Assembly: GCA_937900425.1 (NCBI GenBank)
Contig: CALCDT010000130.1
Span: 1-17,746, forward strand
From: an uncultured Alphaproteobacteria bacterium
GTDB taxonomy: Bacteria; Pseudomonadota; Alphaproteobacteria; Rhizobiales; Pleomorphomonadaceae
Length of the DNA: 17,746 bases
Direction: 5' to 3'
Part shown: positions 1 to 6,636 of the stretch, piece by piece
Position numbering within the stretch: position 1 is the stretch's first letter
How the letters are laid out: every line of letters begins with the position of its first letter
The notes under the pieces: model-generated
The model's database searches: none
What the model was told of the DNA's origin: nothing
The model's input: the letters and a program-made list of their open reading frames with translations, nothing else
Translations under genes and position numbers: made by a program

Positions 1-1592
1 GCCTGCCGGTGGTCTATCTCGGCGCCAAGACCGGCCGCGACGGCGTCGGCGGCGCCACCATGGCCTCGGCCGAATTCGACGAGACCATCGAGGAGAAGCG
101 CCCGACCGTGCAGGTCGGCGACCCCTTCACCGAGAAGCGGCTGCTCGAGGCGTGCCTGGAACTGATGGCGTCGGGGGCCGTCATCGCCATCCAGGACATG
201 GGCGCGGCGGGCCTGACCTGTTCGGCGGTGGAGATGGGCGCCAAGGGCGACCTCGGCATCGAGCTCGACCTCGACAAGGTGCCGGTGCGCGAGGAGCGCA
301 TGAGCGCCTACGAGATGATGCTGTCGGAGAGCCAGGAGCGCATGCTGATGGTGCTGCGGCCGGAAATGAAGGCCGAGGCCGAGGCGATCTTCGCCAAGTG
401 GGAACTGGACTTCGCCGTCGTCGGCGTCACCACCGACACGCTGCGCTTCATCGTCAAGCACCAGGGCGCGGTGGTCGCCGACCTGCCGATCAAGGAACTC
501 GGCGACGAGGCCCCGGAATACGACCGGCCGTGGGTGGCGCCCAAAGCGCCCGCCGCGGTGGCGGCCGCCGACGTGCCGGCGCCGAACGATCTCTCCGGCG
601 CGCTGCTGACGATCCTCGCCAGCCCCGACATGTGCTCGCGGCGCTGGGTGTTCGAGCAGTACGACACGCTGGTGCAGGGCAACTCGGCGACGATTCCCGG
701 CGGCGACGCCGGCGTCATCCGCGTCGAGGGCTCGTCGAAGGGCCTCGCGCTCACGGCCGACGTCACGCCGCGCTACTGCGAGGCCGACGCCTTCGAGGGT
801 GGCAAGCAGGCGGTGGCCGAATGCTGGCGCAACCTCACCGCCGTCGGCGCCACGCCGCTCGCCATCACCGACAACCTCAACTTCGGCAATCCAGAGAAGC
901 CCGAGATCATGGGCCAGTTCGTGATGGCGATCAAAGGCATCGGCGAGGCCTGCCGGGCGCTCGACTTCCCCGTCGTCTCCGGCAACGTCTCGCTCTACAA
1001 CGAAACCCTCGGCCAGGCGATCCTGCCGACCCCGGCGATCGCGGCCATCGGCCTGCTCGCCGACGTCGGCCGCCGGGTCGGTTATGGTTTCGCCGCCGAC
1101 GGCGAGACGATCTTGCTCGTCGGCGGGCAGGGCGGCCACATGGGCCAGACCATCTACCTGCGCGAGATCCTCGGCCGCGAGGAGGGCGCCCCGCCGCCGG
1201 TCGACCTTGCCGCCGAGCGCCGCAACGGCGACTTCGTGCGCGGCCTGATCGCCGAGGGCACCGCCACCGCCTGCCACGACCTTTCCGACGGCGGCCTTGC
1301 CGTGGCGCTGGCCGAGATGGCGATGGCGGGCCGGCGCGGCGCCTCCGTCGAGATCGAAGGCGAAGCGCCCCACGTCGCGCTGTTCTCCGAGGACCAGGGG
1401 CGCTACCTCGTCACCGTGCCGGCCGACGTCGCAGGAGCGGTGCTCGCCCGGGCCGGCGAGGCGGGTGTTCCGGCGGCGGCGATCGGCGTCACCGGCGGCG
1501 CGGCGTTGCGTCTCGGCGCCGCGGCCTCCATATCTCTCGAAGCGTTGAAAGACGCTCACGAGGGCTGGTTCCCGGCCTACATGGCGGGCTAA
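1..1592 (+). CDS. purL: Phosphoribosylformylglycinamidine synthase subunit PurL, 3' part (5' end outside the window)
   Basis: This gene encodes the C-terminal 529 residues of the small type of FGAM synthase, which makes formylglycinamidine ribonucleotide from FGAR, ATP and glutamine-derived ammonia in the fourth step of purine synthesis. The reading frame is open from base 3 to the TAA at 1590. Visible family blocks are GAKTGRDGVGGATMAS near the start, IQDMGAAGLTCSAVEMG, SESQERMLMVL, and later DNLNFGNPEKPE and FPVVSGNVSLYNET, which together cover the end of the first and all of the second AIRS-type half. Small PurL proteins run to roughly 740 residues, so about 200 are missing upstream. The small type works with separate PurQ and PurS, which are probably encoded just upstream. 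The gap to bolA is 67 bases, so cotranscription is likely. Confidence 0.97.
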   Translation, partial: LPVVYLGAKTGRDGVGGATMASAEFDETIEEKRPTVQVGDPFTEKRLLEACLELMASGAVIAIQDMGAAGLTCSAVEMGAKGDLGIELDLDKVPVREERMSAYEMMLSESQERMLMVLRPEMKAEAEAIFAKWELDFAVVGVTTDTLRFIVKHQGAVVADLPIKELGDEAPEYDRPWVAPKAPAAVAAADVPAPNDLSGALLTILASPDMCSRRWVFEQYDTLVQGNSATIPGGDAGVIRVEGSSKGLALTADVTPRYCEADAFEGGKQAVAECWRNLTAVGATPLAITDNLNFGNPEKPEIMGQFVMAIKGIGEACRALDFPVVSGNVSLYNETLGQAILPTPAIAAIGLLADVGRRVGYGFAADGETILLVGGQGGHMGQTIYLREILGREEGAPPPVDLAAERRNGDFVRGLIAEGTATACHDLSDGGLAVALAEMAMAGRRGASVEIEGEAPHVALFSEDQGRYLVTVPADVAGAVLARAGEAGVPAAAIGVTGGAALRLGAAASISLEALKDAHEGWFPAYMAG

Positions 1593-1659
1593 GCTTTTCG
1601 GGCGGAGCGCGCTCCCGCGGGCGGGCGAGCCGCGGGTGACCCATCAGGAGGACGACGAC

Positions 1660-1893
1660 ATGGCGATGCAGGCACGCGAGATCGAGGAGCTGATCAAGGC
1701 CGCCCTTCCGGACGCCCGGGTCGACATCCGCGATCTCGCCGGCGACGGCGATCACTATTCGGCCATCGTCGTCTCCGAAACCTTCCGCGGCAAGACCCGC
1801 GTGCAGCAGCACAAGCTGGTCTACGACGCGCTCAAGGGCAACATGGGCGGCGTGCTCCACGCCCTCGCGCTGCAGACCAGCGCGCCGGAGTGA
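1660..1893 (+). CDS. bolA: BolA family protein
   Basis: This gene encodes a 77-residue protein of the BolA/IbaG family, which pairs with monothiol glutaredoxins to bind or deliver [2Fe-2S] clusters and to influence iron and stress responses. The single BolA domain fills the protein. It includes GDGDHYSAIVVS, then FRGKTRVQQHKLVYDAL with the conserved His, and a GGVLHALALQT end. The ATG at 1660 is chosen because AGGAGG at 1646-1651 sits eight bases upstream; a GTG at 1636 in the same frame has no such site. The grxD gene, encoding the expected partner, follows 108 bases downstream. The purL-bolA-grxD order is familiar from rhizobial genomes. The cluster function is inferred from the family. Confidence 0.93.
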   Translation: MAMQAREIEELIKAALPDARVDIRDLAGDGDHYSAIVVSETFRGKTRVQQHKLVYDALKGNMGGVLHALALQTSAPE

Positions 1894-2001
1894 CCGCGCA
1901 GCCCTGATCCGCGGCCGCCGGCCTCGACAGTCGGCGGGACCCGTCCTATCACTCAACCGAACGGGTGCCGGCCGCCACGGCCGCCCGAGGGAATCGAAGA
2001 C

Positions 2002-2337
<336 letters not shown>

Positions 2338-2376
2338 GCGCGTCCCGACGTCGTCGCGGAAGACCCGAGATCGAAG

Positions 2377-2412
2377 AAAGCCGCGGTGACCGGGTCCGGT
2401 CGCCGCGGCTTT
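2377..2412 (+). terminator. Intrinsic terminator after grxD, probably bidirectional
   Basis: The arms 2377-2393 and 2396-2412 pair over about 17 positions with one G-U wobble; the outer arms read AAAGCCGCGG and CCGCGGCTTT. The top strand ends the stem in TTT followed by GTCC. The bottom strand also ends in a T-rich run (CTTTCTTC), so the same hairpin could stop the converging gene that ends at 2497. Confidence 0.75.
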
Positions 2413-2496
2413 GTCCTGTTCAGAACCGCAGGGCTGACGTGCCCCAATTCACGGGCACCGCGACGCTGTCGTGGCGAGGCAAAGGTGCCCGCGCAG

Positions 2497-2952
2497 TCAG
2501 GGTCGTGCCTGCACCGGCAGCCGGAATGGAGCGCCGAGACGGTTGAAGGCGTTCATGGCGGCGATCGTGATCGTGAGATCGACCAGATCTTTCGGCTCGA
2601 AAACCGCCGAAACGGCAGCATAGGCCTGGTCCGAAGCATGCGTCTCGCTGAGAAGCGTCACCTCCTCGGCCCAGGCCAGCGCCGCACGGTACGGTTCGGA
2701 GAAAAGATGCGGCACCTCTTCCCAAACCGGGATCAGAGCAACCTTGTCGGCCGCCATGGTCTTCAGCAGATCGCGGGTATGCAGATCGATACAATGTGCG
2801 CAACCGTTGATCTGCGACACGCGCAGGAACACGAGATGGACGAGTTCCTCCGGCAGTTTGGTGTTGTGCGTGACATTGTGATGGACGCCGAACAGGGCCT
2901 TGGCTCCGGCAGGTGCCACCTCGTGCCAGTTGAGGCGGGTGCTCTCATTCAT
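2497..2952 (-). CDS. Carboxymuconolactone decarboxylase / AhpD-like family protein
   Basis: This gene encodes a 151-residue protein of the carboxymuconolactone decarboxylase family with an AhpD-like core. Residues 36-58 carry the signature ELVHLVFLRVSQINGCAHC followed by IDLH, giving a redox-type Cys51-x-x-Cys54 pair and His58. Members of this type are usually small cytosolic thiol peroxidase or peroxide-detoxifying enzymes, and the true substrate here is unknown. The ATG at 2952 follows GAGGAGACCATC. The frame is open further upstream to 3072, but that stretch contains the promoter and is unlikely to be coding. The gene lies head to head with an ECF41 sigma factor. Genes of this family are the classic ECF41 partners and targets, and a matching promoter lies about 45 bases upstream. 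Confidence 0.9.
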   Translation of the reverse strand: MNESTRLNWHEVAPAGAKALFGVHHNVTHNTKLPEELVHLVFLRVSQINGCAHCIDLHTRDLLKTMAADKVALIPVWEEVPHLFSEPYRAALAWAEEVTLLSETHASDQAYAAVSAVFEPKDLVDLTITIAAMNAFNRLGAPFRLPVQARP

Positions 2953-2996
2953 GATGGTCTCCTCGAACAGACGCCAGAAACCGGCGCTGCTCGACT

Positions 2997-3023
2997 GACG
3001 ACGCGGTGATCGGGCTCGTGACA
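2997..3023 (-). promoter_or_regulatory. ECF41-type promoter for the carboxymuconolactone decarboxylase gene
   Basis: On the bottom strand TGTCACG (3023 to 3017) is followed after exactly 16 bases by CGTC (3000 to 2997). The published ECF41 target motif is TGTCACA at -35 and CGTC at -10. The predicted transcript would start about 40 bases before the ATG at 2952. The same motif with the same spacing faces the other way at 3055-3081. Confidence 0.72.
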
Positions 3024-3054
3024 CCTCGATCCGTTTTTGTTTTTGCAGGTGCCA

Positions 3055-3081
3055 TGTCACATTTGCGTACACTCGCTCGTC
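3055..3081 (+). promoter_or_regulatory. ECF41-type promoter for the sigma factor gene (autoregulation)
   Basis: TGTCACA at 3055-3061 matches the ECF41 -35 motif in full, and CGTC lies at 3078-3081 after 16 bases. It stands upstream of the sigma gene and implies positive autoregulation. The two -35 boxes of the divergent promoters are about 31 bases apart, with T-rich sequence (GTTTTTGTTTTTG) between them. Confidence 0.72.
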
Positions 3082-3172
3082 CTCGGGTCAGTCGGACGGG
3101 GACGAGGAAAGTGGCATGTGGTGCTCCTTGAGAAACGAAACGGATCGGGCTCCCGACCTCCTGGAGGGCGGG

Positions 3173-4060
3173 ATGGACGACGACGCGACCGCCGATGTCC
3201 CGCTTGGCCACCAACGGATTTCGGAGTTCACATCAGAGCGGCAACGCCTGCTGCGCCTCAGCTATCGGATGCTGGGATCGTTCACGGAGGCGGAAGATGT
3301 CGTGCAGGACGCCTGGTTCCGTTGGATATGCGTCGGAGACGACGTCCGTACTCCGGCCGCCTATCTCACGCGCGTCGTCACCCGACTGTGCCTCGATCGG
3401 ATGAAATCGGCGCGGGCGCGCCGTGAAATCTATGTCGGCCCCTGGCTACCGGAGCCGCTGGTCGAGCCTATCGAGACGGAAGAAGCCGTTGCTGACGACG
3501 TCACCGTGATGCTGATGTTGGCGTTGGAGCGACTGTCGCCGCTTGAACGGGCGGCCTTCCTGCTTCACGACGTGTTCGACGTGGCGTTGACCGAGATCGC
3601 GGTCGTGCTTCACCGTGAACCTGCCGCCGTTCGGAAACTTGCTTCTCGCGCCCGCAAGAATGTTCAGAATGTTCGACGACGCTACAGCGTCGGTGCGGCA
3701 GAGGCTGACCGATTGGCGCGCGCCTTCTTTGCGGCGTCGCGTGACGGCGATGTCACCGCGCTTTCGGCTTTACTCGCACGCGACGTCGAGATCCATAGCG
3801 ACGGAGGCGGCAAGGTCCTCGCGTTCCGAAACGTCATTCGCGGATCCGATCGTGCTCTGCGACTGTTCGGTTCCGCTCGGCGAAAGGCGGCAACTCCACC
3901 CATCCTGCTGCGAACCGCTCGTGTCGACGGCTTGCCGGGCCATCTGAGCCTCGATCCAAACGGCGTTCTACAGACGACGGCTCTCGAAATACGCGGCGGT
4001 GAGATCTTCACGATCTACATCGTCAAGAATCCGGAAAAACTGACACATATCGTGATTTGA
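3173..4060 (+). CDS. RNA polymerase ECF sigma factor, ECF41 group (SigJ-like) with fused C-terminal SnoaL-like domain
   Basis: This gene encodes a 295-residue sigma factor. Region 2 spans about residues 17-85, with LLRLSYRMLGSFTEAEDVVQ and DAWFRW. Region 4 spans about 110-165, with LSPLERAAFLLHDVFDVALTEIA. A C-terminal extension follows that takes the place of a separate anti-sigma factor. Three hallmarks of ECF41 are present: WLPEP at 91-95 in the linker, DGGGK at 210-214, and NPEKL at 286-290 near the end. The start at 3173 has GGAGG five bases upstream and gives the usual family length. An ATG at 3116, with GAGGA at 3104-3108, would add 19 residues and cannot be excluded. The gene is divergent from its likely target. 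Codons ending in T or A are visibly commoner here than in the neighbours, hinting at transfer. The inducing signal is unknown. Confidence 0.93.
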   Translation: MDDDATADVPLGHQRISEFTSERQRLLRLSYRMLGSFTEAEDVVQDAWFRWICVGDDVRTPAAYLTRVVTRLCLDRMKSARARREIYVGPWLPEPLVEPIETEEAVADDVTVMLMLALERLSPLERAAFLLHDVFDVALTEIAVVLHREPAAVRKLASRARKNVQNVRRRYSVGAAEADRLARAFFAASRDGDVTALSALLARDVEIHSDGGGKVLAFRNVIRGSDRALRLFGSARRKAATPPILLRTARVDGLPGHLSLDPNGVLQTTALEIRGGEIFTIYIVKNPEKLTHIVI

Positions 4061-4121
4061 GATCGCCTTGCGCCCTTCGCGCGCTCGAACGCGCGGCCTT
4101 GCGATCGACCGCCGCCCAAAG

Positions 4122-4148
4122 AAAAAGGCCGCCCCGAAGGGCGGCCTT
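4122..4148 (-). terminator. Intrinsic terminator of rpsD
   Basis: A perfect 10-bp stem (4125-4134 with 4139-4148, AAGGCCGCCC and GGGCGGCCTT) closes on a four-base loop. Read on the bottom strand it runs directly into TTTTTC. It lies 33 bases beyond the rpsD stop, and on the top strand it also follows the sigma gene. Confidence 0.88.
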
Positions 4149-4180
4149 CTCCACGTCGGTCGTTCGCTCGCGGCGAAGGA

Positions 4181-4798
4181 TCAGCGCGAATAGAACTCGA
4201 TGACGAGGTTCGGCTCCATCTGGACGGCGAAGGGCACGTCGCCGAGGCCGGGGACGCGGACGAACTTCGCGGTCATCTTGGAGTGGTCGGCGTCGATGTA
4301 GTCCGGAACGTCGCGCTCGGCGAGGCCGGTGGCCTCGAGGACGAGGGCGAGCTGCTTGGAACGCTCGCGGACCTCGATCACGTCGCCGACCTTGCAGCGG
4401 TAGCTGCCGATGTTCACCCGCCGGCCGTTCACGTTGACGTGGCCGTGGTTGATGAACTGGCGGGCGGCGAAGATGGTCGGGACGAACTTGGCGCGGTAGA
4501 CGATCGCGTCGAGACGGCTCTCGAGCAGGCCGATCAGCTGCTCGGAGGTGTCGCCGCGCATGCGCGAGGCTTCCTCGTAGATCTTGAAGAACTGCTTCTC
4601 CGAAATGTCACCGTAGTGACCCTTCAGCTTCTGCTTGGCGCGCAGCTGCTGGCCGAAGTCGGAGAGCTTGCCCTTACGGCGCTGGCCGTGCTGGCCGGGG
4701 CCATATTCGCGCTTGTTGACCGGGCTCTTCGGGCGACCCCAGATGTTCTCGCCGAGGCGACGGTCGATCTTGTATTTGGCGCTGTGGCGCTTGGACAT
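4181..4798 (-). CDS. rpsD: 30S ribosomal protein S4
   Basis: This gene encodes the 205-residue S4, a primary 16S rRNA-binding protein that nucleates assembly of the small subunit body. The N-terminal S4 domain includes SAKYKIDRRLGENIWGRPKS and YGPGQHGQRRKGKLSDFG. The S4 RNA-binding fold spans about residues 94-157 (SRLDAIVYRAKFVPTIFAAR followed by QFINHGHVNVNGRRV). The end YSR is typical of alphaproteobacteria. The N-terminal zinc-ribbon cysteines of some S4 proteins are absent, so this is the zinc-free form. The start at 4798 is set by homology and by AAGGATA upstream; the frame is open to 4963, but that part is leader. The gene stands outside any ribosomal operon, has its own terminator, and has a promoter-like sequence about 200 bases upstream. 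Confidence 0.98.
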   Translation of the reverse strand: MSKRHSAKYKIDRRLGENIWGRPKSPVNKREYGPGQHGQRRKGKLSDFGQQLRAKQKLKGHYGDISEKQFFKIYEEASRMRGDTSEQLIGLLESRLDAIVYRAKFVPTIFAARQFINHGHVNVNGRRVNIGSYRCKVGDVIEVRERSKQLALVLEATGLAERDVPDYIDADHSKMTAKFVRVPGLGDVPFAVQMEPNLVIEFYSR

Positions 4799-4993
4799 CG
4801 CGTATCCTTGATATGGTCTCGAAGTGAAAGGACACACGCCCTCCTTTGCCCCGGACTTCGGCGGGAAACCGGGCTCCTGGGAGCCGGCTGATCCGCCGCG
4901 GTCGGGACCGACAGAACCGCTGCTCATGCGCTGCGCAGGGTTCGCGGGTGCGTGAACGACCACGCGGGCCTGCTGGACAGACCCGCGCGATGC
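4799..4993 (-). promoter_or_regulatory. Long 5' leader of rpsD, possibly regulatory
   Basis: If transcription starts from the promoter at 5000-5028, the rpsD message carries about 195 untranslated bases. The leader contains small GC hairpins, for example GGCTCC/GGAGCC at 4872-4885, and a strong AAAGGAGG sequence (4850-4857 on the bottom strand) about 50 bases before the real start. S4 autoregulates its operon in other bacteria by binding leader RNA; an equivalent here is inference only. Confidence 0.3.
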
Positions 4994-4999
4994 GGCGGT

Positions 5000-5028
5000 T
5001 GCTTAGCCGGTCGAGGCGGGGAAGTCAA
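5000..5028 (-). promoter_or_regulatory. Sigma-70-like promoter for rpsD
   Basis: On the bottom strand TTGACT (5028 to 5023) and TAAGCA (5005 to 5000) are separated by exactly 17 bases. The -35 box is near consensus and the -10 box is weaker. The position upstream of a highly expressed ribosomal gene, beyond the terminator of the previous gene, supports the call. Confidence 0.55.
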
Positions 5029-5069
5029 ACGATGATGGGGAAGAGGTCACGGGACGGCAAGGGGAACGA

Positions 5070-5099
5070 GGCGGCCGGAGGTGCCAGACCTCCGCCGCC
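5070..5099 (-). terminator. Terminator-like hairpin after the 79-residue protein gene
   Basis: GGCGGC(C)GGAGGT at 5070-5082 pairs with ACCTCCGCCGCC at 5088-5099, giving 12 base pairs with one bulged C and a five-base loop. It begins seven bases beyond the stop of the gene at 5107-5346. The following bottom-strand sequence (TCGTTCCCC) has only a poor T run, so efficiency is uncertain. Confidence 0.5.
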
Positions 5100-5106
5100 G
5101 ACGTGC

Positions 5107-5346
5107 TCAACGGTTGTCGATGAGAACCCTGTCCTCGCGTTTTTCGATGACGAGGACTGCGCCGAGGCACACGGCCGAGACCTCGACGATCTGGGTGATC
5201 TGCTCGCGGGTGATCGCGGACTGGGGATATTCGAGCAGGATCTGGTCGGCGAGCTTGCCGGAGTAGACGAATTCGTTGGCGAAATGCAGGCGGCGCACCT
5301 CGTCGTCGATCCGGATGCTGATGTCCATCTGGGTCGGAAGAGACAT
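5107..5346 (-). CDS. Hypothetical protein of 79 residues
   Basis: I do not recognise this protein. The start at 5346 (MSLPTQMDISIRIDD) has a strong AGGAGG 5-10 bases upstream; a longer frame reaching 5445 lacks comparable support. The product has no signal peptide or membrane segment. It has a beta-like N-terminal strand (MDISIRI), a charged middle including YPQSAITREQITQIV, then a short hydrophobic stretch (VSAVCLGAVLVIEK) and a charged end. There is a single cysteine. The gene is a monocistron between rpsD and an AT-richer intergenic region, with a hairpin right after its stop. The ribosome site, terminator and mixed amino acid composition argue for a real gene rather than a chance frame. 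Confidence 0.7.
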   Translation of the reverse strand: MSLPTQMDISIRIDDEVRRLHFANEFVYSGKLADQILLEYPQSAITREQITQIVEVSAVCLGAVLVIEKREDRVLIDNR

Positions 5347-5813
5347 GGTCGCCTCCTTCCTGCCGGCCGCGAGCTTTCGCCCGAAAAGGTGGTCGACGAT
5401 TTCGTGTGAGTGACAGGCGCCCTTCTCAGCGTCTGAAATAATCATACGCTTCCCTGATCAAAATAGCGAGCGAATAAAAGCCCGAAAAGATGTCAATTGC
5501 CGGGATGCCGGTGAGACGGTGCGGATCGCCGACAGACCTGCGCGGCCATTATCTCCTCTCCGAACAGAGGAGATGATGGATGGCTCCGAGCAGATGTGAT
5601 TTTTTGAGATACTTGTTCTGATGTGACCGGGGTTTTTGTTTCGGTTTGAACAAATTCGGCGTGTTGCACTGCATTCGGGCGGCGGCGGGGTCGTGGTTCC
5701 TTCGCGGAACACGCGGCGGCGAGGCTCGATGTCGCTGCGGAGCGTCCGCCGCCGCGAAGAGCGGCGATCGCAAGCCGCACGGTCGCGGAAAAGCGTCCGC
5801 GTGACGACGGGCC
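5347..5813. other. Intergenic region without a convincing gene, more AT-rich than its surroundings
   Basis: This 467-base stretch separates the 79-residue gene (-) from the tRNA-Pro promoter (+). The part at 5430-5500 is AT-rich and probably holds the promoter of the leftward gene; TTGACA occurs on the bottom strand at 5496-5491, but I see no good -10 box at the right distance. The strong inverted repeat at 5546-5579 is listed separately. T runs occur at 5601-5605 and around 5633-5637. From about 5680 to 5813 the sequence is GC-rich, low in complexity, and holds nothing I can name. Confidence 0.6.
5546..5579 (+). repeat. Strong 14-bp inverted repeat (hairpin) in the intergenic region
   Basis: CCATTATCTCCTCT (5546-5559) pairs with AGAGGAGATGATGG (5566-5579) across the loop CCGAAC, with one T-G wobble. 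No T run follows closely on either strand, so it is not a standard terminator. The right arm contains a Shine-Dalgarno-like AGAGGAG ahead of ATG codons at 5573, 5576 and 5580, so the left arm would mask a ribosome site in a rightward RNA. It could equally be an operator palindrome. Confidence 0.6.
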
Positions 5814-5842
5814 TTGCCCGGCGGCGGCGGCGGGGCTAGAAA
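5814..5842 (+). promoter_or_regulatory. Sigma-70-like promoter for tRNA-Pro
   Basis: TTGCCC at 5814-5819 and TAGAAA at 5837-5842 are separated by 17 bases. Initiation would fall near 5849, about 24 bases before the mature tRNA. No other rightward gene starts nearby. Confidence 0.55.
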
Positions 5843-5872
5843 GCTCGCGGATTCTGGCGGGTTCCGGGGTCG

Positions 5873-5949
<77 letters not shown>

Positions 5950-5971
5950 AACCCCGTCAGGATCGAAAGCC

Positions 5972-5991
5972 GAGGGCGGCGTGCCGCCCTC
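5972..5991 (+). terminator. Terminator-like hairpin after tRNA-Pro
   Basis: GAGGGCGGC (5972-5980) and GCCGCCCTC (5983-5991) are perfect arms around a minimal loop, 22 bases after the tRNA. No T run follows, so it may be a processing or attenuating structure rather than a full stop. Confidence 0.4.
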
Positions 5992-6082
5992 CGCCCCGGT
6001 GCGCACACCGCGCCGGAAATCACCGTCGGCGGACCGTGGCGGTTCGTCGGCCGGGTCGATGTTCAGGAGAGCGTCAGCGACG

Positions 6083-6388
6083 ATGACCGCCCGTATCTAC
6101 AAGCCCAGCAAGACGGCGATGCAGTCCGGACAGGCCAAGACCCAGCGCTGGACGCTCGACTACGATCCCGAGCAGCCCCGGCAGGTCGAGCCGTTGATGG
6201 GCTACACCTCGTCCGGCGACATGAAGCAGCAGGTGCGCCTGACCTTCGACAGCCGCGAAGAGGCCGTCGCCTATTGCGAGCGCCACGGCATCCCCTACCG
6301 GGTGATCGAGGCCCACGAGAAGGCGCCCAAGCGCGTGTCCTATTCGGACAACTTCAAGTATAGTCGCAAGGAAACCTGGACCCACTGA
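6083..6388 (+). CDS. ETC complex I subunit, NDUFS4-like (18 kDa accessory subunit)
   Basis: This gene encodes a 101-residue protein of the NDUFS4 family, an accessory subunit on the peripheral arm of NADH:ubiquinone oxidoreductase found in alphaproteobacteria and mitochondria. Recognisable blocks are RIYKPSKTAMQSG at the start, WTLDYDPEQPR, then GYTSSGDMKQQVRLTFDSRE (residues 40-59), EAVAYCERHGIPYRV, and the tail YSDNFKYSRKETWTH. These match the C-terminal half of mitochondrial NDUFS4; the mitochondrial targeting part is absent, as expected. The ATG at 6083 gives the usual start. AGGAGA at 6065-6070 is 12 bases away, so an ATG at 6059, which would add eight residues, is a possible alternative. 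The gene sits between two tRNA genes, away from any nuo operon. Confidence 0.92.
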   Translation: MTARIYKPSKTAMQSGQAKTQRWTLDYDPEQPRQVEPLMGYTSSGDMKQQVRLTFDSREEAVAYCERHGIPYRVIEAHEKAPKRVSYSDNFKYSRKETWTH

Positions 6389-6400
6389 GGGTTCGACCCG

Positions 6401-6448
6401 CCGGAGCGACCCTGGAGGACGAGCCTCGCCTCGTCCGCCGGGCTCCGG
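6401..6448 (+). terminator. Nested inverted repeats between the NDUFS4-like gene and tRNA-Arg
   Basis: GGACGAG (6417-6423) pairs with CTCGTCC (6430-6436). Outside it CCGGAG (6401-6406) pairs with CTCCGG (6443-6448). The structure starts 13 bases after the stop codon and has no T run. It could be a terminator or a processing site ahead of the tRNA. Confidence 0.4.
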
Positions 6449-6455
6449 CCATCCC

Positions 6456-6532
6456 GGCTCCGTAGCTCAGCTGGATAGAGCAGCCGCCTTCTAAGCGGCA
6501 GGTCGCAGGTTCGAGCCCTGCCGGAGTCGCCA
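6456..6532 (+). tRNA. tRNA-Arg (anticodon TCT)
   Basis: A complete 77-base cloverleaf is visible. The acceptor arms GGCTCCG and CGGAGTC have one G-T pair. The D arm is GCTCAGCTGGATAGAGC. The anticodon stem GCCGC/GCGGC (6483-6487 with 6495-6499) encloses CTTCTAA, with TCT at 6490-6492. The T arm is GCAGG-TTCGAGC-CCTGC, and CCA is encoded at 6530-6532. Confidence 0.97.
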
Positions 6533-6636
6533 GTTCATGCCCGCGACGTCGCCGTCGGCCGCCGGCGAGCGCCAGGCGGCGAGCCGTTCCCCGGCCGGCT
6601 GGCGACGGCCGCGGCATTTCCCGATGGAAGCACGAG

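Noticed and set aside
4283..4891. Top-strand frame of 202 codons opposite rpsD
   Set aside because: It is antisense to a definite ribosomal protein gene, with Val/Asp/Leu/Ala shadow composition.
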